Shown here: piece after piece, positions 52,978 to 63,184 of the stretch
How the letters are laid out: every line of letters begins with the position of its first letter
Position numbering within the stretch: position 1 is the first letter of the stretch
Made by a program: the position numbers and the translations under genes
The notes under the pieces: model-generated
Database searches by the model: none
The model's input: only the letters and a program-made list of their open reading frames with translations
Told to the model about the DNA's origin: nothing
Source of the DNA: Branchipolynoe longqiensis
Taxonomy: Eukaryota > Annelida > Polychaeta > Phyllodocida > Polynoidae
Reading direction: 5' to 3'
NCBI GenBank assembly: GCA_030323885.1
Contig: CM059194.1
Location: 22,465,780 to 22,529,779, forward strand
Length of the DNA stretch: 64,000 nt

Positions 52978-54340
52978 CTACTTGTTCCCTTGTTTCGGGA
53001 ACTGGGGCTTGGGAACGAAATCCCTCTTGTAGCCGCGGTTGTCGTTCCAGTTTGAGGCCGGCCTGTCGCCTCGGCCCCTTCCTCGCTGGTTGAACTGGAA
53101 GGACGGTCCGCCCCTGAACGGCCTTCCTCCTCTGCGGAATCGAAAATCCGTCCTAGACTTTCTGAACCCTGCTGGGTTTTGGAAGCGACGACTCTTTGCT
53201 TCAGTGTTTTTTAGCACTCTTGTAGTCGACCTCTACCTGTTTGTACAGGTAAGCTAGCTGACCCCCAAACATCTTGGATTTATCTAGCGGTTTGCTCTTG
53301 ATAGGGGTAGGTCCGGAATACACGGTGTATTCCTTACCATCATGGTCCGTTACCTTGTTAGAGCGGGCAACCTCTTTTCCGGCATCTGTGGTGACCGATT
53401 TGAAAACGTTTTCAAATCTCCGATGGGTCATGTAGTTACTAGCGGCTGCTAACAAAGCTATGCCCCGGTCCATAACCCGCCGCCAAAGACGAGAACTTGT
53501 TCTCTGTCTGCATCCTGTTAGCCACAGGGATAACAGACGTCAAGGCACCCAAAACTGCCTTATGGATCAGGCAGAGGGAAGTTTCATAACGACGGCGTTC
53601 GTCGGAAAGATGAATGCCGGAATCCATCTCTTTGAAAACCGAAGCAGGAATGCCCTTAACTCCTGAAATCTGCTCAGTCAACTTGTTGATGACTTCGATC
53701 GGTTTTAAAACGTAGTGAAATGGCTATTCACCGTTTTGCGCATCATGGTAGTGGTGCGCACTTTCTGAGCTTTCTTTTTGACAATTTTCTTGCCAGCTTT
53801 AACGCCTATTTTGGCGTAGACATCCCGCTCGTTCCGTGTCGGAATCCGACTCGGTGGAAGAAGAGTCGGACGACGAGTCTGAAGAGGAGTCCTTCTTCTT
53901 CTTCTTCTTCTTCTTCTTTTTGGACTTTTTGGAGCGCTTAGAGTTCGCTTTCTTTGTGAACTCGTCACCAGAACTGCTCACTGGGGCGGCGTTTTCTTGC
54001 CCCGCGCTTTCGGTTTCGGAACCTCAGGTGCCGAAAGCGTGTCCTCTTCGTCCTCAGAAAAGTCTTCCCAATCCTCATCAGGGATTTGGGAAGGATCTGG
54101 AAAGGTCTGCGCCTGGAAAAGGCGCATCTTCTCCTCCATCATCTCCGCCATTTTTCGCCTCCCACCCCCACTGGTTGAGGGGCGTGATCACTGTCTTGAT
54201 CCGAGGCATGAGCCCCAGGATGTGGGGACGGCGGAGCCGTAGCCGGTGGAGACGAATCGTAATCCGTCGGGGGGACACCCACCGCTGCAGCGGGCGGCTT
54301 ATTCCGGCGAGTGGCCATCGGGAACTGTAACGAAACCAAA
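52978..54340 (-). pseudogene. Gag-like ORF1 of the DIRS element, multiply frameshifted
   Basis: Fragments in alternating minus frames: a Pro/Ala-rich start near 54320 (MATRRNKPPAAA), an acidic part (DEDWEDFSEDEDT), a Lys/Ser tract (SKKKKKKKKKKDSSSDSSSD) at about 53860-53960 and a conserved-looking block (MTEQISGVKG...) at 53681-53439. Then come MDRGIALLAAASNY (53473-53201) and an Arg/Gly-rich C-terminus (FRRGGRPFRGGPSF) at 53217-52978. This matches the low-complexity basic ORF1 of DIRS elements. At least five frame changes make it non-functional. Confidence 0.65.
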
Positions 54341-55059
54341 GCGTTACTAACCCGGAATCATCTCAACTACACAAGTGTAAGCCAGTAAACTGGGTTGAGG
54401 AACATGGTACAGAGAACGTGTTTTGCAACGTGTCAGTACAGGCGTGAAGCTAAATTTGCCGTAGGTGTGTGGTAACGAAACCAACCAAACGGAGGGCATC
54501 GATCGTGAGATCGGCCCCTCTCTCTGTTCCGTACACTTCTCCCACCTGTGGCTACAGCGCCAACAAGTTGGAGAAAATATTACGAAACTCGGAGGTTCGC
54601 CTTAAAACCGGTCAGGGGTGTTTATAAAAAACACCCAGAAGCATCCCCAACATCATCCTCTATTAGGATCCGGGAGACTTTTCTTAGGAAATGAGCAACT
54701 CGGGTTGCCATTTCTCCCTGTCTGAAAAACAGGTGTCGATAGAACTCAGTATCGGTTTCGTTTGTGCCAGCGGCACGCAATGTTCTATCCGTAAGTTAAA
54801 AAACGTACAAAGTCCAAACAGGACTGAAGTAAAGTTCTGAACTTTCATAAAAAGATGCTATAGAGCATGATAAACAAAGTTATCGAAGAAAACAGTGCTT
54901 ACTTTTGGATAAAAGCAGTAGTAGTAGATAAATCCTGTGGAGCAACTCACAAACGGCCTCCCGTTGTGAGTTTACTTATGCTAATTGTTGGACCCGGATG
55001 TGCTTCCTCTCCCTAGCCTACGGCTAGCCAGAGGCGGCATACCGAGGTAAAATATATTA

Positions 55060-55084
55060 TATATATATATAATATATAATATAT

Positions 55085-55125
<41 letters not shown>
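55060..55125. repeat. (TA)n microsatellite
   Basis: AT-only sequence immediately outside the right terminus of the DIRS element. Confidence 0.9.
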
Positions 55126-55128
<3 letters not shown>

Positions 55129-55714
55129 CAGTATTGGCCAAGATTATCTATTGGCTCAGTAGGGGACGACACCAACGGCATAACTTCTAGGCGAGCATCA
55201 TGCACTCTCCATGCAGAGGCCCAGCAGTTTGCAACATGTGCCCGGAGAGTGTAGCGTCCTTATTTATGAGCGGATCGAGGTGGCGATCTGAGCCCCCGAA
55301 TAAGGGTCGTCCAGCGGCAGTTTGTCATTCTAACACCTTCCCTGCCTCACCCCTCACCCCCACCCCCACCCCCACCCTACCATGACGGTGACCATCTGAG
55401 CACACCAGTGCAGGCCCCCGCCAACCTTCCACACTCCACACATACACGGATGAAAGTGGTCTCCGGGAAAAAAAGCGGAAATGCTGATATTCTCCCATAG
55501 GCTTAGCATTGTCAGGGAATCGCTGAAAATTGCCGGAAGTCGGATTTCATACATATTGGTATACACTGATAGTGCTGCATTGTTTGCACCACATATCGGT
55601 ATATGCTGATAGTGCTGCGGCATTAGAAGCACGTATTAGTAGTATATGCTGCTAGTGCTGCGGTGTTTGCACCACATATTAGTATATGCTGATGGTGATG
55701 AGGCGTGAAATAAC
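55126..55714. other. Unassigned; element E pieces and short repeats
   Basis: A CCCCCA run (55355-55377), an element E-like piece (55480-55550), and three copies of a ~50-bp unit around TATGCTGATAGTGCTGCGG, GCACCACATATTRGTA (55550-55690). Confidence 0.5.
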
Positions 55715-55772
55715 GTATTGGTTGGTTGGTTGTTGGAGTTTTAAGGTCATCTAAGGTCATTTCAGGAAGGGC
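55715..55772 (-). mobile_element. SINE-A 3' fragment
   Basis: GGTTGGTTGGTTGTTGGAGT and a modified TTTTAAGGTCATCTAAGGTC. Confidence 0.7.
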
Positions 55773-55839
55773 GCAACACTTCAGTTATAGCTACCGGAAA
55801 AATCCCGGAAATCCGCGAAATCGTGGAGATCTTTCATCC

Positions 55840-56335
55840 CTGACAGAGGGCGCCACGAATAGACCTTTTCGCACAGTGCATGCGCAGTGAATGCTGCCCA
55901 CAACATTAGTTCCTTCCCACTTCCGCCAGAGGGTGCCACCAATAGACCTTTTCGCACAGTGCATGCACAGTGCGTGCGCAGTGAATGCGTGCCCACACAG
56001 CATTAGTTCCTTCCCACTTCCGCCAGAGGGTGCCACCAATAGACCTTTTCGCACAGTGCATGCACAGTGCGTGCGCAGTGAATGCGTGCCCACACAGCAT
56101 TAGTTCCTTCCCACTTCCGCCAGAGGGTGCCACCAATAGACCTTTTCGCACAGTGCATGCACAGTGCGTGCGCAGTGAATGCGTGCCCACACAGCATTAG
56201 TTCCTTCCAACTTCCGCCAGAGGGTGCCACCAATATACCTTTACGCACAGTGCATGCTCAGTGAATGCGTGCCCACACAGCATTAGTTCCTTCCAACTTC
56301 CGCCAGAGGGCAGGTTTGTGGTGGTAATCTTCCAC
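55840..56335. repeat. 97-bp minisatellite with CTCF-like and NRF-1-like motifs
   Basis: GCCACCAATAGACCTTTTCG recurs at 55935, 56032, 56129 and 56226 (exactly 97 bp), with partial units at each end. Each unit has CCGCCAGAGGGTGCCA and GTGCATGCACAGTGCGTGCG. The three 97-bp intervals are almost identical, implying recent expansion. Short open frames on both strands are shadows. Confidence 0.93.
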
Positions 56336-56399
56336 CAGAAGTTTTCCACGGAGCTGTTGCAACCCACAACATTAGCTCTTGCAATTGCAATTGCTATTA

Positions 56400-56570
56400 A
56401 AGGGTTGGTTAGTGGGAGATGGCAAGAGAAACCTGAAGCTGAGAGACATTAAGACCGACTCATGGACATCACTCTCACAGCAGAGACCTAAATGGAGAGC
56501 GGTGTGAAGTAATGAAAGCAGTCTTTGTCACATCGCGACCAACAGCATGATGATGATGATGATGATGGTG
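56400..56570 (+). mobile_element. Non-LTR retrotransposon 3' end, copy 1
   Basis: GAGAAACCTGAAGCTGAGAG, ACTCATGGACATCACTCTCAC and CAGTCTTTGTCACATCGCGA, then a (GAT)n tail. Matches the reverse complement of 61225-61400. Confidence 0.7.
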
Positions 56571-56626
56571 GTAGATGGGGTGCTTGAATCCAATATACAT
56601 GTGTGTGAAAATGTTCAGGTGCGTGT

Positions 56627-56930
56627 GTGGTTGTTTGTTGTTGTTTTACGTCCTAGCAACATCTAAGGTCATATCAGGACATGTACCGATTTTATAGTGC
56701 TGCCCCACTGGGAAATCAGGCTGCCAGCACCTTGACACGATATCCCGCTCAGTCACATTATCCTGACACCGAGCGAACCAGCCCTTGCCCTATCCTAATA
56801 ATGCTGAGCACCAGGCTAGGAAACGACAAGTATCAATTTTTAAGTCATTGCTTTGACTCGACCGGGAACCGAACTCGCGATCTTCCGCACGCGAGGCCTG
56901 TGCTCTACCGATTCGGCCACCGCGCCCGGT
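56627..56930 (-). mobile_element. SINE-A copy
   Basis: Nearly complete with a small deletion near the tail; the head ends GATTCGGCCACCGCGCCC, then a (GT)n run (56938-57020). Confidence 0.9.
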
Positions 56931-56935
<5 letters not shown>

Positions 56936-56980
<45 letters not shown>

Positions 56981-57075
56981 TTATGTGAGTCAGTGAGTGT
57001 GTGTGTGTGCGTGTGTGTGTGCGCGTGTGCGCACCCTCTGTCCCTCTAACCGTCACTCTCTCTCTCTCTCTCTCT
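56936..57075. repeat. (GT)n and (CT)n microsatellites
   Basis: GT run of about 20 repeats, a mixed GTGTGC region and a CTCTCT run at 57055-57075. Confidence 0.93.
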
Positions 57076-57084
57076 GTGCCACCA

Positions 57085-57326
57085 TTGCAATCATGGTCGA
57101 CTTAAACCAATGACTATTATTAGGATAGGGCAAGGACTGGTTGGTCCAGTGTCAGGATAATGTGACTGAGTGGGATATCAGGTCATGGTGCTGGCAGCCT
57201 GGTCTCCCAGTGGAGCAGCACAATAAAGTCACCATGAGTGTGCACTGTCACAAATCAGTACCCGTCCTGATATGACCTTAGATGTTCCCAGGACGTAAAA
57301 CTCCAACCAACAACCAACCAATCAAC
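57085..57326 (+). mobile_element. SINE-A copy, head lost
   Basis: Starts at the ATGGTCGACTTAAACCAATGAC junction and ends GACGTAAAACTCCAACCAACA. Confidence 0.88.
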
Positions 57327-57337
57327 CCTATGGCTAC

Positions 57338-57408
57338 TGCGCACTATCACAAGTCGGTACCCGTCCTGATATGGCCTTAGATATTGCTAGGACGTAAACC
57401 AACAACAA
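57338..57408 (+). mobile_element. SINE-A 3' fragment
   Basis: CACTATCACAAGTCGGTACC through GCTAGGACGTAAACCAACAAC. Confidence 0.8.
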
Positions 57409-57680
57409 AGAAGCCTTATTTTATGCCACCATCGAAACCCGACAAGCTTCTGATTCGCAAGGGACCAGTCGATGCCGCGACCAGTAACCGAATCACCGCC
57501 CATCACCCACGGACACTGGGCGGGGTCCTGCCCGGTCCCACACCGCCTGATGGACGGCCAGCCGCACCCGGCCGCCACCCGGCGCCGGCCCCCGGCGGGT
57601 GTTTATTACCATTAATATCAGGCATTAGGCTTGTTAGGTTGTCAGTGATACATTATGGAGGGCCTTACCCTGCAGAATCT
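57409..57680. other. GC-rich single-copy-like stretch
   Basis: The 57460-57600 part is CpG-rich (CGGCGCCGGCCCCCGGCGGG). A GGTAAGG lies on the minus strand at 57663-57669, but no acceptor supports an exon. Confidence 0.35.
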
Positions 57681-57965
57681 GACCTCGACGCCCCCACCCC
57701 CTTCCACCCCACCCCTCCCTCCACCCCCCTCCCATTCTACCGCCTTCCTTCTCGCTTCCACCCCTGTCGCTTCCACCCCTCCCCTTCCACCCCCTGCCCT
57801 TCCACCCCCTCCTCTTCCACCCCTTGCCCTTCCACTCCCTCCCCTTCCACCCCCTGCCTTCCACCCTTCCCACTCCCCCCCCTTCCACCCCCCCTTCTCC
57901 TTCCACCCCTCCCCTTCCGCCCCCCACCTCTCCCTCTTCCAGCCCCCCTCCCCCTTCCACCCACC
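57681..57965. repeat. Pyrimidine tract CCTTCCACCCC, about 285 bp
   Basis: 15-bp-like units of CTTCCACCCCCTGCC. It gives Pro/Ser/Thr plus frames and Gly/Glu minus frames by composition. Confidence 0.9.
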
Positions 57966-58387
57966 CCATCCACACACACACACACTTCTGCCCGCTTCCC
58001 ATCGTCCACCTCATCCGGTCTATCAAATAGGAAGGAAACTGAATATAAAGAATACCTAGAATTGAAAGTGAAAAGTAATAATGAGTAAAGAAGTTGGTCG
58101 GGTTTAGTTATACACTTAAAACAAGTAGTTATTGCCCGCGAAAGAGCACTCCAAATCTTGTCATAGTTTTCTGTTAGGTGGAGCGTTCGTTCGGTTAGCT
58201 TGACGTCACATCAGATACGTCAAGCCTGATGGACGGACAGCTCGCTATCTGTACGACGTGACGTAACCGCGTGTGGACGCTGGACGACACCTGCCGGGAT
58301 GGGCGCAAACTAAACCGGAAATAGCACGGATCGCGCAGATAAGCCGGGTACACTTCACAAAGTATTCACCGACGTGTACTCAGCCTA

Positions 58388-58393
<6 letters not shown>
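57966..58393. other. Single-copy-like stretch with paired CRE-like sites
   Basis: TGACGTCA at 58201-58208 and TGACGTAA at about 58259-58266, with an inverted AGCTTGACGT/ACGTCAAGCCT pair between them. No exon or start is recognised. Confidence 0.35.
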
Positions 58394-58472
<79 letters not shown>

Positions 58473-58482
58473 ACACACACAC
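58394..58482. repeat. (CA)n microsatellite
   Basis: About 40 CA repeats with two GACA/CGCA interruptions. Confidence 0.95.
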
Positions 58483-58542
58483 GCACTTCCCTCTCAGACT
58501 CATACACCCTCAGTCGCTCTCGCTGACACGCACCTACACAAA

Positions 58543-58866
58543 GAGGTTTGTTGTTATACGTCCTAGCAACATCTAAGGTCATATCAGGATGGGTATTGAC
58601 TTGTGACAGTGTACACTCATGGTGACTTTTATAGGGCTGCCCCACTGGGAAATCAGGCCACTGGCACCATGACCCAATATCCTACACAGTCATGTTATCC
58701 TGACACTGTGCTAACCAGTCCTTGTCCTATCCTAGGAATGCTGGGCACTAGTCTAGGTAGTGACAAGTTTCAATTTTATAAGTCACTGGTTTGACTCGGC
58801 TGGGATTCGAACTCCCGACCTTCAGCACGGGAGGCCTGCGCTCTACCGATTCGGGCACGGCGTCCG
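58543..58866 (-). mobile_element. SINE-A copy, full length
   Basis: From GTTTGTTGTTATACGTCCTA to GATTCGGGCACGGCGTCCGG. Confidence 0.9.
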
Positions 58867-58965
58867 GTTCGCAAAGAAGATGTGATATATTACCACGTAT
58901 ACACACATCTACGCGCATATAGTGCCTAATTATTCAGGGTCGATAAAATATGCACATACACCCAC

Positions 58966-59290
58966 AGTCGGGGGTGAATGATGACCATGTCTAAATCCAA
59001 GCAAAAACTGCTTTGATATGATGAATCAAATACTAACAGTAACAATCTGTGGATGAGCTGTTCCAGTATGCAGTTCTTATCTGTCTGTATTGGCACAGAG
59101 TTGAGGAACTATAAGAGGATGAAAAGAAAACCCCCACCAAGAGGCCTCGTTCTGAAATGACCTTAAATGACGTAAAACTAACCACAACCGGCCAATGGAT
59201 TCTCTCGATTTCATTAATTCTGCACCTCAAAAATGTGATCCATAAGTATCTGAGCAATATAGATTGCGAAATCATGTGGACACATCCATA
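58966..59290 (+). mobile_element. MITE-3 copy 3, degraded, with an inserted SINE-A tail piece
   Basis: GGGGTGAATGATGACCATGT, GTCTGTATTGGCACAGAGTT and TCTCGATTTCATTAATTCT align with MITE-3. A SINE-A tail remnant (TCTGAAATGACCTTAAATGA, CGTAAAAC) sits at about 59138-59186. Confidence 0.6.
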
Positions 59291-59299
59291 ATCCAGACT

Positions 59300-59458
59300 T
59301 CCAACATGGGATGGCCAAATGAGTTAGAGCGTTCATCTCCCGTGTTAGTAGATCATGGGATCGTGGGTTCGAATCCTGGTCGAGTCAAACCATTGACTTA
59401 AAAATTGATACTTGTCACTTCCTAGCCAGGCGCTCGGCATTAATAGGATAGGCCAAGG
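59300..59458 (+). mobile_element. SINE-A copy with head type B, truncated
   Basis: Head GGGATGGCCAAATGAGTTAG with the longer variable region (GTGTTAGTAGATCATGGGAT) and B box GGGTTCGAATCCTGG; it stops after GGATAGGCCAAGG. Confidence 0.85.
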
Positions 59459-60104
59459 GAGCAGTGGAATGAGGAAGACCAATCATCCGCGACTGAAATT
59501 TCCCCTGCTTAAACAACTAATGTACCAAAAAAACAAACAAACAAAAAACACAGTCTCTATATTATAGTAAGCTATACGGCCGGAAGTGTTGTGGGAGTAA
59601 CTTCAGCTATTTCCAGATTTGTTCTGGTAACAAATAGAATTTTTTAATTATATTAACAGTACAATAATGTAGAATTCTTTTTATAAACAACGCACTTTTT
59701 TTTCTCTTTTTTTTTAATAAAGAATATTGTGTAAATCCGCAGAATCGCCGAGATCCTTCATTCCTGATTTAGTTCAGTGGGGCAGCACTATAAAGTGGCC
59801 ATGAGCGCGCACGCCTATTTTCTCTTCATGTTGATTAAATTTCCTTTTGATTGCTGCTTTATCTCACCACAAGCCCCCTCCCCCCAACTCCTCCAATCAC
59901 AGATAAGCTGCACATCCAGGGAACTCCGGTAATCCCCTCACACATACAGGAGGATTACCGAGATCGGCATATAGAACAGGTGTATTAGAGCCGTCCCGGA
60001 ATCTCCTCCCCCTGCCCCCCCCCCCGCCCCCCCCCCCCACGAGCACCATCAGCCCGCCCCCCGTTCCTACTTCTCCCATGTCACCATCAACGAAAAAAAA
60101 CATG
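59459..60104. other. Unassigned; contains a SINE-A scrap, an element E scrap and poly-C runs
   Basis: A SINE-A fragment at 59774-59813 (GGGGCAGCACTATAAAGTGG), an element E-like piece at 59725-59770, and C runs at 60005-60040. The adjacent CACCATCAGCCCGCCCCC resembles 63712-63730. Confidence 0.45.
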
Positions 60105-60414
60105 TAGTTTGTTTGTTTTACGTTCTAGCAACATCTAAGGTCATATCAGGATGGGTACCGACTTGTGACAGTGCGCACTCATGGCGACTTTAAACTTATA
60201 GTGTTGCCCCAGTGGAAAATCAGGCTGTTGGCACCATGACCCAATATCCCACTCAGTGACATTATCCTGACCCTGTGCTAAGCTGTCCTTGTCCTATTCT
60301 ATTAATGCAGCGTGCTAGGCTGGGAAGCAAGAAGTATCATCGTTTTAAGTCTTTGGTTTGACTCGACCGGGAATCGAACTCCGGATCTCCCACATACGAG
60401 GCCCGCGCCCGGTG
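60105..60414 (-). mobile_element. SINE-A copy
   Basis: Complete body; the head is shortened at CACATACGAGGCCCGCGCCC. Confidence 0.88.
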
Positions 60415-60465
60415 AAAAAAACACGTAGTAGTTAGTGGTGTGGTCGTGCTGTTGAGAATCCGGGA

Positions 60466-60800
60466 CCAGACGGAATGGCCGAATGAGTTGAGCGTCCGTC
60501 TCCCGTTTTGGTAGATCGTGGGATTCGAACCCACTGGTTAGAACCCTGGTCAAGTCAAACTAAGGACTTAAAAATGTATACTTGTCGCTTCCGAGCCAAG
60601 CGTTCGGCATTATTAGGATAGGGCAAGGACTGGTTGACTTAGTGTCAGGATAATGTGACTGAGTGGGATATCAGGTCATGGTGCTGTTGGCCTGATCTCC
60701 CAGTTGGACAGCACTATAAAGACGCCATGAGTGCACACTGTCACAAGTCGACACTCGTCTTGATATGACCTTATTTGTTGCCAGGACGTAAAACCAACCT
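60466..60800 (+). mobile_element. SINE-A copy with head type B, full length
   Basis: The best preserved type-B head: GACGGAATGGCCGAATGAGT, CCCGTTTTGGTAGATCGTGG and GATTCGAACCCACTGG, then a second B-box-like GGTTAGAACCCTGG before the shared body. Confidence 0.9.
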
Positions 60801-61224
60801 AAGAGTAAGAGGTAACTGCTTTCTTGTTGCTGTTGTCATTGCTTTGCTTCATATTACTGTCATTATTATTAATATATTTATATCTCAAGTTGATCATGAA
60901 ATAAGTCGATCAGCAAATCCATTTACTGCACCCCTCTTCCACTCTTCATTCATTGGACGTTCTATAATAAAGAAATATTTACTAAGTAATAGATCAGGGA
61001 TAAACAGTAGGTAAGCCAGAAAACATTTTAAAAAACGAATAGGAGACACCATAATAAACAAACTATGCACAACAATATAATAATAAAAAAAATTAAAAAG
61101 TGGAAACACCATAAACATGTTTACAGAAATTACAGCTGAAAGGAAATCAATCCATTTGGATTATGACCACTACTGCACAGCGAGGTAAACAAGTTCATGC
61201 ACTTAACTGTCAAACTACTAACAA
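60801..61224. other. Unassigned AT-rich stretch
   Basis: No recognised repeat or exon. Confidence 0.4.
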
Positions 61225-61640
61225 TCATTATCATCATCATCATCATGCTGTCGGTCGCGATGCGACAAAGACTGCTTTCATTACTTGACTGCCGCTCTCC
61301 ATTTAGCTCCCTGGTGCGAGAGTGATGTCCATGAGTCAGTCTTCATGTCTCTCAGCTTCAGGTTTCTCTTGAACTGGAGACAAGGGCGCCACATTTCATG
61401 AAAGCTGCCTGCAAAAGGGTTGAAATGCTGCTGGCTTTTGCAAGTTACCAGCGGCACTCTCTCGGGGAGCAAATAGAGGTTTCACACCGGCAAGAACATG
61501 TCGAGACAGGCGCAAAACTATTTGTCCCTGCAGTGGCTGGTCGGGAGATGTTGGGAGTTCCATACATCAACCACCCTTGATGCTGCCACAGTGACATGGT
61601 TTTCTGTTCAGGGTTTGCTCCCTTAGCCTTCGGTTCTGTC
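61225..61640 (-). pseudogene. Non-LTR retrotransposon ORF2 C-terminus and 3' end, copy 2
   Basis: On the minus strand, a frame reads FKRNLKLRDMKTDSWTSLSH and ends KWRAAVK. This resembles the basic C-terminal segment (RCKDxxKRDMKxLxIDxxxWE) of many non-LTR retrotransposon proteins. It is followed by a 3' end matching 56400-56570 and a (GAT)n tail. Upstream, a second frame (61657-61445) continues with a frameshift. The clade cannot be decided from this remnant. Confidence 0.55.
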
Positions 61641-61805
61641 AAGAACCTGTACCACAAGGCAGTGGTTTACAACTCTGCAGGGCAGGGGCGTCAAACTCCC
61701 TGAGGTATTGCAATACCTGCATACCTGCATCACACACACAAAAAAAGCCACAACAAAACAAAATGTATGCTCGTTCCAGATGAATATTTGATTTTGTTTA
61801 TTGTG

Positions 61806-61850
61806 AATCCGACCTAGCACACGGGAAACCTGTGCTCTACCGATAACACT
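61806..61850 (-). mobile_element. SINE-A head fragment
   Basis: CACACGGGAAACCTGTGCTC followed by TACCGAT only. Confidence 0.5.
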
Positions 61851-62209
61851 GGGTAGAGACAGTGACAGTCGGTAGCCGGTTAAAGAACAGGCCATCCCTC
61901 TACAACTCCGTGTGCACCTGTATGTAATCCAAACCGTGTCGCTATCTGGTGTCGTATTTACTGAGTAAAGCTCACTGAGCAGCTCGCTACTTGCTCGCTA
62001 CTTGCTCAGGGGGCGTGGCAGTCGGTTACCTGGTGGGTTAAGAGGTTCTGTGAAAACAAACCCCCCAAGTCAAACCCACAGGGCCAGCCCCACCCCGCCC
62101 ACCCCAACACCACACAGCCCCGCCCACTCCCACACCAACACCACACCACCACACAATCTGCCCTACCACCACACAATCTGCCTACCATCCCACCCATTTC
62201 TCCTACTGC
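61851..62209. other. Unassigned; C-rich to the right
   Basis: Contains the weak 18-nt exon candidate at 62030-62047 (discussed under findings) and CCCACNCCAACACCAC repeats (62090-62170). Confidence 0.35.
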
Positions 62210-62672
62210 CCCAGCCCCCGACTGTCAGGCCTATTCCTCCTACTGCCCTGCCCATTCCTCCAATTGCCCCGCCCATTCCTCCTATTGCCCCACCCATTCC
62301 TCCTACTGCCCCACCCATTCCTCCTATTGCCCCGCCCATTCCTCCTATTGCCCCGCCCATTCCTCCTATTGCCCCGCCCATTCCTCATACCGCACCGCCC
62401 ATTCCTCCTACCACCCCACCCTCCTACTGCCCCACCCATTCCTCCTACCGCCCCACCCATTCCTCCTACCGCCCAGCCCATTCCTCCTACTGCCCTGCCC
62501 ATTCCTCCTACTGCCCCACCCATTCCTCCTACTGCCCCCCCCATTCCTCCTACCGCCCCACCCATTCCTCCTACTGCCCCACCCATTCCTCCTACTGCCC
62601 CGCCCATTCCTCCTACTGCCCCACCCATTCCTCCTACTGCCCCGCCCATTCCTCCTACCGCCCCACCCAGGA
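62210..62672. repeat. 21-bp minisatellite, about 21 copies
   Basis: Unit GCCCCACCCATTCCTCCTACT, with a 6-bp-shortened unit near 62415. It reads as Pro-Ile-Pro-Pro-Thr-Ala-Pro on the plus strand and Gly-Gly-Met/Val on the minus. This is an array artefact. Confidence 0.92.
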
Positions 62673-62910
62673 CACTAACCTTTTCCCCCACTTGCCCAAT
62701 CAGGCTGGTGACTGAAATGTCTACTTGCCTGAGTGGAAAAACTACTTGCCCAATCCCAAGTGAGCCAATTGAAACTGAAATCTGCTACTGAAGATCAGAA
62801 AAATAATGACTTGCCCGTTTGGGCAGATCACTGAGAAATTCATCTGTCTGACCGAGCAAACTAGGTGCCCCAGGCAGCGGGGCAGTCCTTATTGTCCTAC
62901 CCTGGAACTT
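62673..62910 (-). repeat. Element D copy 2
   Basis: Reverse complement of about 11275-11550. Confidence 0.65.
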
Positions 62911-63184
62911 ATTAATCATAACATAACAACAATAATTGTGAATGATTGTTATGTATCACTCCTACCCACACAAATGGCGCATGCGTGTTGGCGGTGATTA
63001 GCGAGTTAAGACACCCAACACTGCGTCCGGACACATCTTGTGTGAAATGTTGTGTGCACTTTTAGTTGGCTGGCCTCGGGGTCCCACCCACCTAGCCAGC
63101 TGCTGCGCATGCTCTGACCACCCAGGAGGACACGCCGGTACAAGCAGCACTCCACACAGGCCTGAGTGCCCAACACCCCGCCTC
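62911..63184. other. Unassigned
   Basis: Single-copy-like, moderately GC-rich to the right. No exon with both splice sites is recognised. Confidence 0.35.

Larger units (their letters stand above)
50885..55052 (-). mobile_element. DIRS-type tyrosine-recombinase retrotransposon, degenerate
   Basis: Bounded by inverted terminal repeats: GCCTCTGGCTAGCCGTAGGC TAGGGAG at 50905-50931 and its reverse complement at 55012-55038, extended by TTTTACCTCG-like sequence outward to about 46 bp. On the minus strand it carries, in order, a gag-like region, a reverse transcriptase, a decayed RNase H and a decayed tyrosine recombinase. No LTRs and no target duplication are seen, as expected for DIRS elements. 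At about 4.2 kb with several frameshifts and stops, it is not autonomous. Confidence 0.82.

Noticed and set aside
57663..57680. Minus-strand donor GGTAAGG after GATTCTGCAG
   Set aside because: The upstream sequence is a purine tract on the minus strand, so no acceptor or polypyrimidine tract is available.
62002..62791. 237-codon proline-rich plus frame
   Set aside because: 21-bp array with no stops; low-complexity peptide.
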